64,000 nt of DNA, from the NCBI GenBank assembly GCA_012839895.1, contig DUML01000082.1, positions 75,255 through 139,254 on the forward strand. The letters run 5' to 3'. Every line of letters begins with the position of its first letter. Position 1 is the first letter of the stretch. Under the pieces are notes generated by a model that worked only from the letters and a program-made list of their open reading frames with translations, did not search any database and was not told the DNA's origin. This stretch comes from Peptococcaceae bacterium (GTDB lineage: Bacteria; Bacillota; Desulfitobacteriia; Desulfitobacteriales; Syntrophobotulaceae). Both the position numbers and the translations under genes were made by a program. Positions 46,152 through 54,292 of this stretch are shown here, piece after piece.

Positions 46152-47012
46152 CTATCTAATAGTAGCGGACATTATACTCGCCGATTTCCGCAGGAGGCTC
46201 TCCAACTCCCCCTTGTTATCATTCTTCAGGGCTGATTGAAACTTGGCTATATTATCCCTAAAAATATCCAACTCTGTCAAAATATTTTCTTTGTTATCCA
46301 ATAGCAGCTCGGCCCAAAGGGTTGCGTTCATCCGAGCAACTCTGGTTGCATCCCGAAAACTGCCGCCAATGAATTTTCCTAATTCGGAAATTTGGCAACT
46401 ATTCGCTAAAGCCGCAGCCATAACATGGGGCAATTGACTGGTAAAAGCAATAATCTTATCGTGTTCCTCAGGGGAAAGATAAATTGGCTCTCGGCAACCC
46501 AAACCTCTGACCAGCTTTTCCAGGATTGACAGGCTCTCAGCTTTATTACCCTGAACAGGAGTCAGCAAATAATTGGCTCCTCGAAATATTTCCGCCGAAG
46601 CATGGACAAAACCGCTTACTTCTTTACCGGCTAAAGGATGCCCTCCTATAAAGTCCAGGTCTGCTCTTAAGAAAGATCTGATTTCCTGAATTACTTTCTG
46701 TTTATTCCCAACGGCATCGGTCAGGATTGCCCCCGTTTTAAAATGGGGCATATTATCCTGGACAAACCTGACCGCTGCACTTGGATAAACACAAATTATC
46801 ACCAAATCGGATTGGGCTAAAGGGATTCTCCCTTCCCGAAACCCCCCGTCAATAGCGCCTAGCCTTTCAGCTTCTCTTAAGACATGCTCATCAATGTCTA
46901 CTGCCCAGATTTTCTTGGGCTTTAAATTTTTTAAAGCCCAGGCATAAGAACCGCCGATCAAGCCTAAACCCACAATTGTTATTTCCTTTTCCCTAAAATC
47001 GCTTTCCTCCAT
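46152..47012 (-). CDS. tyrA: Prephenate dehydrogenase
   Basis: NAD-dependent oxidation of prephenate to 4-hydroxyphenylpyruvate, the tyrosine branch. 286 residues with the Rossmann loop VGLGLIGGSYAWALK and active-site segments GGHPLAGKEVSGF and TSQLPHVMAAAL (catalytic His). It lacks a C-terminal ACT domain, so Tyr control may lie mainly in transcription. ATG after GGGGGAAA. Confidence 0.95.
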   Translation of the reverse strand: MEESDFREKEITIVGLGLIGGSYAWALKNLKPKKIWAVDIDEHVLREAERLGAIDGGFREGRIPLAQSDLVIICVYPSAAVRFVQDNMPHFKTGAILTDAVGNKQKVIQEIRSFLRADLDFIGGHPLAGKEVSGFVHASAEIFRGANYLLTPVQGNKAESLSILEKLVRGLGCREPIYLSPEEHDKIIAFTSQLPHVMAAALANSCQISELGKFIGGSFRDATRVARMNATLWAELLLDNKENILTELDIFRDNIAKFQSALKNDNKGELESLLRKSASIMSATIR

Positions 47013-47083
47013 AACTTTCCCCCACTTTTAGTTTTTTCCTCTAAAGCTTTGCTCAGCAAGGCAATACTTTTCTTATGATTTTC

Positions 47084-48097
47084 CTAGATGATTTTCTTTT
47101 GGATTTTAGCCAGTTCGCGCAAAGATTCCATCATACTGCTGAATCTTTCCGGCTTAATAGACTGCTGTCCGTCGCATTTAGCGTTAGCCGGGTCATTGTG
47201 AACTTCCACCATAACCCCGTCTGCCCCAACAACCATCGCTGCCTTGGCCATGGGCTCAACAAGCCACCAAATCCCTCCGGCATGGCTGGGATCAACAATA
47301 ACAGGCAAATGGCTTAATTTCTTTATTACCGGGACCGAACTAAGGTCAAGAGTATTACGGGTATATTTTTCAAAAGTCCTTATTCCTCTTTCACAAAGAA
47401 TAACCTGGTCGTTGCCTTGGGCTAAAATATATTCGGCGGCGAGAAGCAGTTCCTCAATAGTTGCAGATAAACCCCGTTTAAGAATAATTGGTTTGCAAGT
47501 TTTTCCGACTTCTTTTAAGAGTTCAAAATTTTGCATATTACGGGCGCCGATTTGAATCACATCTACGTTTTCAATGAACAACTCCAAGTGTTCAAGGGAC
47601 ATTAATTCGGAGACAATCGGCAGTCCGGTCTTTTCTCTGGCAAGCTTCAAGAGTTCCAGGCCGTTCTCCCTTAAGCCTTGGAAACTATAAGGCGAAGACC
47701 TGGGTTTGAAAGCGCCTCCCCTCAGGAATCCCGCTCCGGCTTTCTGGACATCTTCAGCAATGGATATGATTTGATCTTCACTCTCAACCGAACAGGGGCC
47801 GGCAATCACCGCAAAATGATCCCCGCCAATCTTCTTATTTCCAATCTGAACAATTGTATCCTCGGGATGGAATAATCTATTGGCAATTTTATAGGGTTCT
47901 TGAACCCGGATTACCTTTTCTACTCCATCCAAAGCTCTCAACCGGTCGGCATCAACTGAACTGGTGTTACCAATCAGGCCAAAAATACGGTAATTAACCC
48001 CCTGGGATTCATGAATTTCACATCCTAAATCCAGCAATCTTTCTCTTAGCTTATTAATGACTTCATCAGGTGTTTTGGGTTCCATAACAATAATCAT
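47084..48097 (-). CDS. aroF: DAHP synthase (type I-beta, regulatory head)
   Basis: First step of the shikimate pathway: PEP + erythrose 4-phosphate. 337 residues. An N-terminal ferredoxin-like regulatory domain (1-68, MIIVMEPKTPDEVINKLRE) is typical of the Thermotoga-type feedback-controlled enzymes. The barrel has AGPCSVES, RGGAFKPRSSPYSFQG and DPSHAGG. ATG after GGAGGTC. First structural gene after the attenuator. Confidence 0.96.
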   Translation of the reverse strand: MIIVMEPKTPDEVINKLRERLLDLGCEIHESQGVNYRIFGLIGNTSSVDADRLRALDGVEKVIRVQEPYKIANRLFHPEDTIVQIGNKKIGGDHFAVIAGPCSVESEDQIISIAEDVQKAGAGFLRGGAFKPRSSPYSFQGLRENGLELLKLAREKTGLPIVSELMSLEHLELFIENVDVIQIGARNMQNFELLKEVGKTCKPIILKRGLSATIEELLLAAEYILAQGNDQVILCERGIRTFEKYTRNTLDLSSVPVIKKLSHLPVIVDPSHAGGIWWLVEPMAKAAMVVGADGVMVEVHNDPANAKCDGQQSIKPERFSSMMESLRELAKIQKKII

Positions 48098-48205
48098 AGT
48101 AATGACCTCCGTTTCCTCATTTTCGCTACTTAGGCTGTTTAATGACTTGTTTAAAACTAATTGTTTAAATTTTTGAGAACTATTTGCTTGAAATTAAGGT
48201 TGTTT

Positions 48206-48277
48206 ATCTCGTCCTGCCGGAAACGTCTTTCCGGCTGAAACGAGATTGAAGAATTTGCCCGGCGCCGGCGGCAAATT
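48206..48277 (-). promoter_or_regulatory. Two strong hairpins in the aroF 5' region
   Basis: Hairpin 1: ATCTCGT/ACGAGAT (48206-48212 and 48240-48246) outside GCCGGAAA/TTTCCGGC (48216-48223 and 48228-48235). Hairpin 2: AATTTGCC/GGCAAATT (48252-48259 and 48270-48277) with a GC-only centre. Neither has a U-run, so they are not plain terminators. They lie between the attenuator and aroF. Confidence 0.6.
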
Positions 48278-48309
48278 TTAGAAAGCTAATGAGTAAAAGA
48301 TAATGAAAT

Positions 48310-48343
48310 AAAAAAAGAAGGCCCATTTTTCTAATGAGCCTTC
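48310..48343 (-). terminator. Attenuator terminator before aroF
   Basis: On the minus strand GAAGGCTCATT (48343-48333) pairs with AATGGGCCTTC (48327-48317), 11 bp with one U-G, loop AGAAA, then TTTTTTTATTT. Its 5' arm contains GCTCATTAG, complementary to the antiterminator at 48470-48462. Confidence 0.93.
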
Positions 48344-48423
48344 CTTAACATTTACTGATTAAACTTGTGCCTGGATTTTAATTTGTCCTAAGATTTGGAC
48401 TTAATCCCTGCTTTAATCTTTGC

Positions 48424-48612
48424 TTAAGCTATTCCAGGTAGGAGATTAATCCCTCCTCGCAGCTCATTAGATAAGAGCTTCCGTATTTTTTTGTAAAACA
48501 AGCAAAAATAGCCGGTGCTAAAGTAATAATAAAAGCACAGGCTAAAGTAATAGATATAATTAACTTGTTTTACTTGTTCTACGGATCTCTTCCTAGTGAG
48601 CACTTCCATCAT
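48424..48612 (-). CDS. Tyr/Phe-rich leader peptide of the aro operon
   Basis: 62 codons starting ATG ATG, after GGGGAG. Between residues 19 and 40 there are 8 Tyr and 5 Phe codons in 22 (YIYYFSLCFYYYF, then GYFCLFY). This is the pattern of a ribosome-stalling leader such as the pheA leader peptide of enteric bacteria. The peptide itself needs no function; scarcity of charged tRNA-Tyr or tRNA-Phe would stall the ribosome. It is located 28 bases after the predicted transcript start and upstream of aroF-tyrA-aroA-aroC-pheA. It could be misread as a small membrane protein, since the stretch is hydrophobic. Confidence 0.85.
   Translation of the reverse strand: MMEVLTRKRSVEQVKQVNYIYYFSLCFYYYFSTGYFCLFYKKIRKLLSNELRGGINLLPGIA
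48457..48485 (-). promoter_or_regulatory. Protector hairpin and antiterminator strand of the aro attenuator
   Basis: AGCTC (48479-48475) pairs with GAGCT (48465-48461), extended by CG/CG. The 3' side includes CTAATGAGC (48470-48462), a perfect 9-nt complement of GCTCATTAG in the terminator (48339-48331). A ribosome stalled on the last Tyr/Phe codons (codon 40 ends at 48493) would cover the AGCTC strand and free CTAATGAGC. Confidence 0.8.
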
Positions 48613-48645
48613 AATTCTCCCCGGAAAATTGAAATATTTTCATCA

Positions 48646-48675
48646 ATTATACTTAAGCATTTACCTTAATGTCAA
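48646..48675 (-). promoter_or_regulatory. Strong sigma-A promoter of the aro operon
   Basis: Minus strand TTGACA (48675-48670), 18-base spacer, TATAAT (48651-48646): both boxes are perfect consensus. Start near 48640. Confidence 0.93.
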
Positions 48676-48753
48676 TAATTTTTTTGTGTTCTAACCCACT
48701 GCGATGTTACTATTTTTTCTTTCTTAAATACCTTCATAATTTTTATCCTAAAG

Positions 48754-48791
48754 TATATTCATATTGATTAAATATATTCATACTGGTCAAA
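48754..48791. repeat. 19-bp imperfect tandem repeat
   Basis: TATATTCATATTGATTAAA (48754-48772) is followed directly by TATATTCATACTGGTCAAA (48773-48791), 3 differences. It lies between the stop of the gene at 48796 and the aro promoter. Confidence 0.75.
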
Positions 48792-48795
48792 AATG

Positions 48796-49875
48796 TTACC
48801 CGACTATAATTCCTAACTCAGGCAAAAAACAATGGATTATTAAAAAACGATGTTCAGCCGCAGCTTGCATAAACTTTACCCAATGAGAATCAGCAAAATT
48901 CTTCTTCCGGTGATAAGTATAATCATCAGCCCGCTGAGGAGAAAGGTTTTTGGTTCTGGGAACTCTAATGACTTCTACAGCCTGTTCAAACCATGCTTGC
49001 TCATTATAAACAAGAGAGCGATCAATCTCGTTAAAATCCGGAAATTCGAAACGGTTCTCTCTGATATTCTGCAGCCAATTTTCATGTCTTTCTTCCTTGG
49101 TGCCCTGATAAGAAAGCAGCTCGCGAAAAATATCCAAATAAGCTTCAAAGGGTCTGTGCTGACAACCGGAAGTATATTGAGGATTTCTTCCTAAAAAATA
49201 AACAAGGTAATCATAGATATTTTTTACCCCCGGCAGATACCTTTCTTCCAGATTATTAACTTTAAAAGTCTTACCCTGGCGAGAATATTCCCAAATAGCA
49301 TAAGGAATATCGGGATTAGCAAAAGCTTCAGCGTGGCCAATAGAAGGAGAGCTCAGGCCCCTTCGGTCAAAAAGCTTTAATCCTAAACGCCCCGAATATT
49401 CCATAGCTCCTTTTTTTTCCACACCGGCAAGAAGCCTGACGTTATTATGGGTATCGTACAAACCTTTAAAGTCCTGGTGGGCATAAGCATCAGCAAAACA
49501 ATGGAGTCCTATTCCCAACCTGTAGAGAACATTCTCAGAGGAAGAACAACGAATATCTTCAAGAAGGAGAGCCAGGACTTTAGAATTGGGAGCGGTAAGG
49601 AAAGGATCAGAACTATCCAGTTCACCATTGGGCAAAAAATGGAAAGGAAGCCAAACATCCAAAGCTTCATTAACATTTATTTCCTTGGGGTTTAAGAAGC
49701 GATGCCCGGTTTGTATTTGCTTAAAAACCCCCCCATTTTTAAAAATTAAAGCCTCCTGATGGACAGCATCATCAACATACTGGGAAGCAAAGGCTACAAT
49801 CTCGGCATAATGGCTGCTCATACCTGAAATCCGGCAAAGGGCATAAACTGCAGCGTGATGTAAGTCAATTTGCAT
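48796..49875 (-). CDS. DUF6765-type protein, His-rich, zinc phospholipase-like pattern
   Basis: 359 residues, no signal peptide or membrane helix seen. HHAAVYALCRISGM, FASQYVDDA and HCFADAYAHQDFKG resemble the His/Asp pattern of the zinc-dependent phospholipase C / S1-P1 fold, as described for DUF6765; metal binding is inferred. Predicted cytoplasmic, which is odd for that fold. ATG after GGGAGG. Alone, on the strand opposite the methyltransferase genes. Function unknown. Confidence 0.65.
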   Translation of the reverse strand: MQIDLHHAAVYALCRISGMSSHYAEIVAFASQYVDDAVHQEALIFKNGGVFKQIQTGHRFLNPKEINVNEALDVWLPFHFLPNGELDSSDPFLTAPNSKVLALLLEDIRCSSSENVLYRLGIGLHCFADAYAHQDFKGLYDTHNNVRLLAGVEKKGAMEYSGRLGLKLFDRRGLSSPSIGHAEAFANPDIPYAIWEYSRQGKTFKVNNLEERYLPGVKNIYDYLVYFLGRNPQYTSGCQHRPFEAYLDIFRELLSYQGTKEERHENWLQNIRENRFEFPDFNEIDRSLVYNEQAWFEQAVEVIRVPRTKNLSPQRADDYTYHRKKNFADSHWVKFMQAAAEHRFLIIHCFLPELGIIVG

Positions 49876-50234
49876 ATTAGACCTCCCGGGGAATAGCTTT
49901 AGTTTTTCTACTTAAAACATATTCCCTCCCGGGGCAAAATAGGACAAGAATTCAAAAGGTGACGATTTTTCCTTTCTATACTCATTATTGTCTTGTAAGA
50001 AAGAAGGAGATAATGTTAAGATGTAAATACAACTATATACATACATATATTTTAGTTTGCTAAATTTTTTATTTTTCGTTTTTAATATATTTTAGCTTTT
50101 ATTAAACTTCTAAACACCTATTACCGGATTACTTAATTATTTAAAGTCTCCTAATTTAAAGGCTCCGACCTGGCCGGCACACTGTTCTAGGCATTTTTCA
50201 AGTATTAAAATATATTACAAATGAGGTGGTATTC
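49876..50234. other. AT-rich divergent promoter region
   Basis: 359 bases between the DUF6765 gene and the UroD-type gene. Two CTCCCGGGG copies (about 49884 and 49927) lie near the left end. The middle is very AT-rich (many TATA/TTTA runs). I see no riboswitch, no sigma-54 site and no convincing operator. Confidence 0.5.
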
Positions 50235-51578
50235 TTGTCAGATCCGAAATCCTTACAACAAGAAAGGATCAGCCTTTTCCAAAATGTTCAGGACAGCATA
50301 ATTCCTCGCAGGGTTCCTATTCACGTCAGGTTTTCCATCGGGTATGTTGCCCAGTTTGGCGAATTGGATATGGCTGAAGCTCAATGGAATCCTCAATTGG
50401 TTGAAGAAGCTGCAGACAAACTTTGTAGGACAATTTACTCCGATACCTGCCCTTATGACGGCTCTCTCAGATATCCATCCTTTTACCGTTCCTTAGAATC
50501 CCAATCCTTTGTCATGAGTTCCAGTGGGTTTATTCAGCACCCTGAAGTTGTGGGGATGTTTCCCGAAGACTATGATTACCTGATCGAAAATCCATTCGAT
50601 TGTTTAGTTGAAAGGGTATTACCCAGGCAATATAAAGCTCTTGATCCCTCCGATCCGGTTAAAATGGCCTTGAGACTAGCCATTAGCCTCCTTGGGTATG
50701 AAAATGACTTCCAAACAACAGGTAATATCATCAGAAAACTCACTGAAAAATACGGTTATGGCCCTGGAGTACCTCCCACAGCTAACGGTTTCACTGAAGC
50801 TCCTTTTGATTTTATAGCTGATCAACTCCGCGGCTTTAAAGAGATAAGCTTGGATATCAGGCGTTGTCCGGAAAAGCTGATAGAAGTCTGTGAAGCCCTT
50901 TATCCGATCCTTTTCAAAAAAGGCCTGCCCGTAAGCCCTACACCTTATTCTACAGTCTTCATCCCCCTGCATATGCCAACATTTATGCGGGAAAAAGACT
51001 TTGCCCGCTTGTGGTGGCCTACCTTTAAACGCATGGTAGATGAATATGCTTCCTTAGGCATCCACTGCAGGCTCTTCTGTGAAGACGACTGGACCCGTTA
51101 CTTGGATTACCTCTACGAATTACCGACCAACACAATCCTCATGTTCGAATATGGGGATCCTAAACTAATTAAAGAAAAACTGGGCAAAAAACACATTATT
51201 ACCGGCCTGTACCCCGTAACTATGCTCAAAAGCTCTTCCAAAGAACAGTGTTTGCAAAAGGCACAGGAAATGCTCGATATCCTGGCTCCAGGCGGGAAGT
51301 TTATCTTTGCTTTAGATAAACCTGCTTTATCTATTAACGATATCAACCTGGAGACCTATTGCGCCGTTACAGAATTCGTCCGTGATAATGGCGTATATCA
51401 GAATGCCGGCGAAATTTCCGGCTTAGAGTTTAAACAAGAGGATTATCAAACCGCTCCCACAACCAGCCGTAAAATAGAGAGCAAATACCTTAATGCCTGG
51501 GCTGAAAGTCCGGAATTAGCCAAATTGCAAGTCTTTGAAGATAAACTATTCCAATATTTAATCTTTTTGCTCTTATAA
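50235..51578 (+). CDS. UroD-family methyltransferase (corrinoid-dependent, substrate unknown)
   Basis: 447 residues of the uroporphyrinogen decarboxylase superfamily. It is longer than true HemE (about 350), and no other haem genes are nearby. A HCRLFCEDD cluster near residue 275 could hold the zinc site used by MtaA/MtbA or O-demethylase type methyltransferases, but the usual HxCG is not obvious. TTG start at 50235, five bases after AGGTGG. Followed by a corrinoid protein and a reductive activator gene, which indicates a methyl donor:corrinoid methyltransferase (MT I). The methyl donor (methoxy-aromatic, methylamine or other) cannot be told. Confidence 0.78.
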   Translation: MSDPKSLQQERISLFQNVQDSIIPRRVPIHVRFSIGYVAQFGELDMAEAQWNPQLVEEAADKLCRTIYSDTCPYDGSLRYPSFYRSLESQSFVMSSSGFIQHPEVVGMFPEDYDYLIENPFDCLVERVLPRQYKALDPSDPVKMALRLAISLLGYENDFQTTGNIIRKLTEKYGYGPGVPPTANGFTEAPFDFIADQLRGFKEISLDIRRCPEKLIEVCEALYPILFKKGLPVSPTPYSTVFIPLHMPTFMREKDFARLWWPTFKRMVDEYASLGIHCRLFCEDDWTRYLDYLYELPTNTILMFEYGDPKLIKEKLGKKHIITGLYPVTMLKSSSKEQCLQKAQEMLDILAPGGKFIFALDKPALSINDINLETYCAVTEFVRDNGVYQNAGEISGLEFKQEDYQTAPTTSRKIESKYLNAWAESPELAKLQVFEDKLFQYLIFLLL

Positions 51579-51724
51579 CTATAAAAAAAGCTTTGTTCTC
51601 CTGATAGTTTTGTTCATTTGAATAATTCTCAAAAGTCTCTCAAGATCCGCCCCTTTTATATATACTGACTACTATATCAGGTTACCATAATAAAAATGAT
51701 CTATATTTTAAGAGGAGGATAAAC

Positions 51725-52363
51725 ATGATTGATTTAGAAGCTTTGACCGCAGCTGTTGGCGATTTAAACGAGGACGAATTGCTAAGAATGTTAAATGAAT
51801 TCGTCGCCACGAACCCTTCGCCGGAAGAAGCCCAAGCAGTTGTCACCGCTTGCCAGCGGGGAATGGCCATCGTTGGTGATTTATTTGAAAACGGGGAATA
51901 CTTTGTTGGTGATTTAATATTTGCCGGCGAACTGCTCACCCAATCCATAGACATTCTCAAGCCTGTTATTGGTAGCAGTAATTCCACTACCATCGGTAAA
52001 ATTGTCCTTGGCACCGTTGAAGGAGATTTGCATGACATTGGTAAAAATATTTTCCGCAGCATGGCTGAAGCAGCAGGCTTTATAGTCTATGACTTGGGGA
52101 TTGATGTTAAGCCCCAGGCATTTGTGGAGAAAGTTCAAGAGGTCCAACCCGATATTGTCGGAATGAGCGGTGTACTTACCCTGGCCTTGGAATCCATGAA
52201 AAACACTGTGGAAGCACTTAAGAAAGCCGAATTGAAAAAAGACGTAAAAATCATTATTGGTGGTAACCCGGTCACCTCAGACTTTGCCCAGATGATTGGA
52301 GCTGATGCCGCTACAAATAATGCCGCCGAAGGGGTCAAAATTTGCCAGAATTGGGTTAACTAG
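51725..52363 (+). CDS. Corrinoid (B12-binding) methyl-carrier protein
   Basis: 212 residues: a helical N-terminal cap (1-85), then a B12-binding Rossmann domain. The cobalt-ligand motif DLHDIGKN is at residues 101-108 (His103), with VGMSGVLTLALESM and IIIGGNPV later. It carries the methyl group on Co(III) between methyltransferases, as MtbC/MttC/MtvC do. ATG after AGAGGAGGA. 146 bases after the UroD-type gene. Confidence 0.92.
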   Translation: MIDLEALTAAVGDLNEDELLRMLNEFVATNPSPEEAQAVVTACQRGMAIVGDLFENGEYFVGDLIFAGELLTQSIDILKPVIGSSNSTTIGKIVLGTVEGDLHDIGKNIFRSMAEAAGFIVYDLGIDVKPQAFVEKVQEVQPDIVGMSGVLTLALESMKNTVEALKKAELKKDVKIIIGGNPVTSDFAQMIGADAATNNAAEGVKICQNWVN

Positions 52364-52377
52364 CGACCGTTTCATAA

Positions 52378-52446
52378 AGAGGCGACCGTCAGCCTGCGGC
52401 TAAACTCAACAACCTTGAAGCCTAAAGCCCGACGGTCTCTTTTTTT
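52378..52446 (+). terminator. Terminator or attenuator between corrinoid protein and activator
   Basis: AGAG-(GCG)-ACCGTC (52378-52390) pairs with GACGGTCTCT (52431-52440), then TTTTTTATT. The 40-base loop carries its own small AGCC/GGCT hairpin. It would lower activator expression relative to the carrier. Confidence 0.72.
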
Positions 52447-52473
52447 ATTACCAAAAGGAGTGCCTGCCTAAAA

Positions 52474-54276
52474 ATGCCCAAAAAAATAAATGTCTTTTTC
52501 CCTGCTGAAAACATCCATATCCAAGTTCAGACCGGAGTAACTGTGTCTGAAGCCTGTACTTTGGCCGGAAAACCTCTTAACCTGGTCTGCGGTGGTAAGG
52601 GAAAATGCGGCAAGTGCAAGCTGGAAATTGAAATAAACGGCCTGCACAAAGAAGTCCTGGCTTGCCAAGAAATTATCACCAGGGATATAAATATTTTTTT
52701 ACCGTTAGAAGAAGAATGGAATTCAACCCAGATTCTTACTGCTAATAATACCAATTTGCGAAAATTAAAGCCCCTGGTCCAAAAAATATTTCTCCCCAAA
52801 ACAGTTCTCCAAACCCCCCCTTACCAGGGAGATTGGGAACACATTCAAAAACAAGCCGCTATTAATCTCCCTAATCCACCTTTATCCCAGCTGCAAAAAT
52901 TATCCACTATTTGTCATCGGGATGATCTAACAGGAATCACATTGGTCACCGCCCAAAACACCCTGCTGGCCATCGAAGAAAATGACACGACTCAGGACAA
53001 TTACGGCTTGGCAATTGACCTAGGCACAACATCCATCGTCGCTTATTGTTATAATCTTCATACCGGGGAAAAAGTGGGTACCTACACAGCTCTAAACAGC
53101 CAAGTATCAGAAGGCGCCGATGTTATCACCAGGATCAGCGCTGCTGCGGAAAAACCGGAAGGCAGCAAGCTTTTGCAAGCTAAAGTTGTGCAAACAATAA
53201 ACGGCCTAATAGAAAAAGCTGTCCATCAAAACAACCTTAATCCTAACACAATTTATTCTCTGGTCCTCGCCGGCAACAGCGCCATGCAAAACCTCTTCTT
53301 CGGTTTTTATCCCAAATTCCTGGGCAGAGCACCGTATACCAACACTATTCTCAGCGGCCTTCAAGTTAAAGCTGCGGAACTGGGCATTAACATCAACCCC
53401 CAGGGAATTGTGACCTTTTTGCCACTTATAGCCGGGTTTGTTGGAGCGGATACTACAGCCGTTCTCCTTTCCTTATTGGAAAAAGACACTGCTAATTACA
53501 GGCTAATTATCGACCTAGGAACTAACGGCGAAATACTGCTTGGTAATAAACACCGCTGGCTGACAACTTCCACTGCCGCCGGGCCCGCCCTGGAAGGCGC
53601 CAACATTACTTTTGGAATGCGTGCTGCCGACGGAGCCATTGCCAAAGTAAAATTAACACAGGGCAAAATTGAACTCACTGTCATCGGGGGAGGAAAACCC
53701 AAGGGTATCTGCGGCTCAGGCCTTGTGGACGCTGTTGCCGAAATGCTGAAGGTCGGCTTGATTAATGCAAGCGGCGCCCTGCTTACCGCCGAAAAATACC
53801 TTGCTGTCTGCCGTCCGGAATACCGGCAATTTGCCAACAATTTGCAAAAAATTAATAACACAAACGTTTTTCTCCTGACCCCAGAGGAGCAAGGAAATAA
53901 CGGCAATAAAATCTACATTTCTCAAAAGGATATCCGGGCTTTGCAGCTGGCTAAAAGTGCCATTTTTACCGGCTGTCAGCTCTTATTAAAAGCATCCGGC
54001 CTTAAGGAAAATGAGCTGACTGAAATACTGCTTGCCGGCGCTTTTGGGAATTATATTGACATCCACAATGCCCAATTAATCGGCCTTATTCCGTCTTGGG
54101 GCATCCCGGTTCACTCCATAGGCAATGCAGCCGGGGCAGGAGCGATTAGCTTTCTTCTCTCCCAAGAAGTACGCGACCAGATATCCCCTATTTTAGAGAA
54201 AATAACCCATCTTGATTTGGCCGCCCAGGCAGATTTCCAAAAGGAATTTATAAAAAATACCAATTTCCCTATTTAA
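52474..54276 (+). CDS. RACo-like reductive activator of corrinoid proteins
   Basis: 600 residues. ATP-dependent reactivation of Co(II) to Co(I) in corrinoid proteins. The N-terminal ferredoxin domain binds a [2Fe-2S] cluster through Cys39, Cys45, Cys48 and Cys64. A linker follows, then a DUF4445/ASKHA ATPase core from about residue 170: AIDLGTTSIVAY, LAGNSAMQNLFFG, IIDLGTNGEILLG and LLAGAFGNYID. ATG at 52474; the GGAG site is 13 bases away, rather far. Last gene of the methyltransferase trio. Confidence 0.9.
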   Translation: MPKKINVFFPAENIHIQVQTGVTVSEACTLAGKPLNLVCGGKGKCGKCKLEIEINGLHKEVLACQEIITRDINIFLPLEEEWNSTQILTANNTNLRKLKPLVQKIFLPKTVLQTPPYQGDWEHIQKQAAINLPNPPLSQLQKLSTICHRDDLTGITLVTAQNTLLAIEENDTTQDNYGLAIDLGTTSIVAYCYNLHTGEKVGTYTALNSQVSEGADVITRISAAAEKPEGSKLLQAKVVQTINGLIEKAVHQNNLNPNTIYSLVLAGNSAMQNLFFGFYPKFLGRAPYTNTILSGLQVKAAELGININPQGIVTFLPLIAGFVGADTTAVLLSLLEKDTANYRLIIDLGTNGEILLGNKHRWLTTSTAAGPALEGANITFGMRAADGAIAKVKLTQGKIELTVIGGGKPKGICGSGLVDAVAEMLKVGLINASGALLTAEKYLAVCRPEYRQFANNLQKINNTNVFLLTPEEQGNNGNKIYISQKDIRALQLAKSAIFTGCQLLLKASGLKENELTEILLAGAFGNYIDIHNAQLIGLIPSWGIPVHSIGNAAGAGAISFLLSQEVRDQISPILEKITHLDLAAQADFQKEFIKNTNFPI

Positions 54277-54292
54277 AATTTCCCTATTTAAA
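54263..54292. repeat. 15-bp perfect tandem repeat across the activator stop codon
   Basis: ATTTCCCTATTTAAA occurs at 54263-54277 and again at 54278-54292. The first copy contains the last codons and TAA stop of the activator gene. Confidence 0.92.

Noticed and set aside
48300-48680. T-box riboswitch before aroF
   Set aside because: No T-box (AGGGTGG-type) sequence and no specifier-loop architecture; the leader-peptide design explains the region better.
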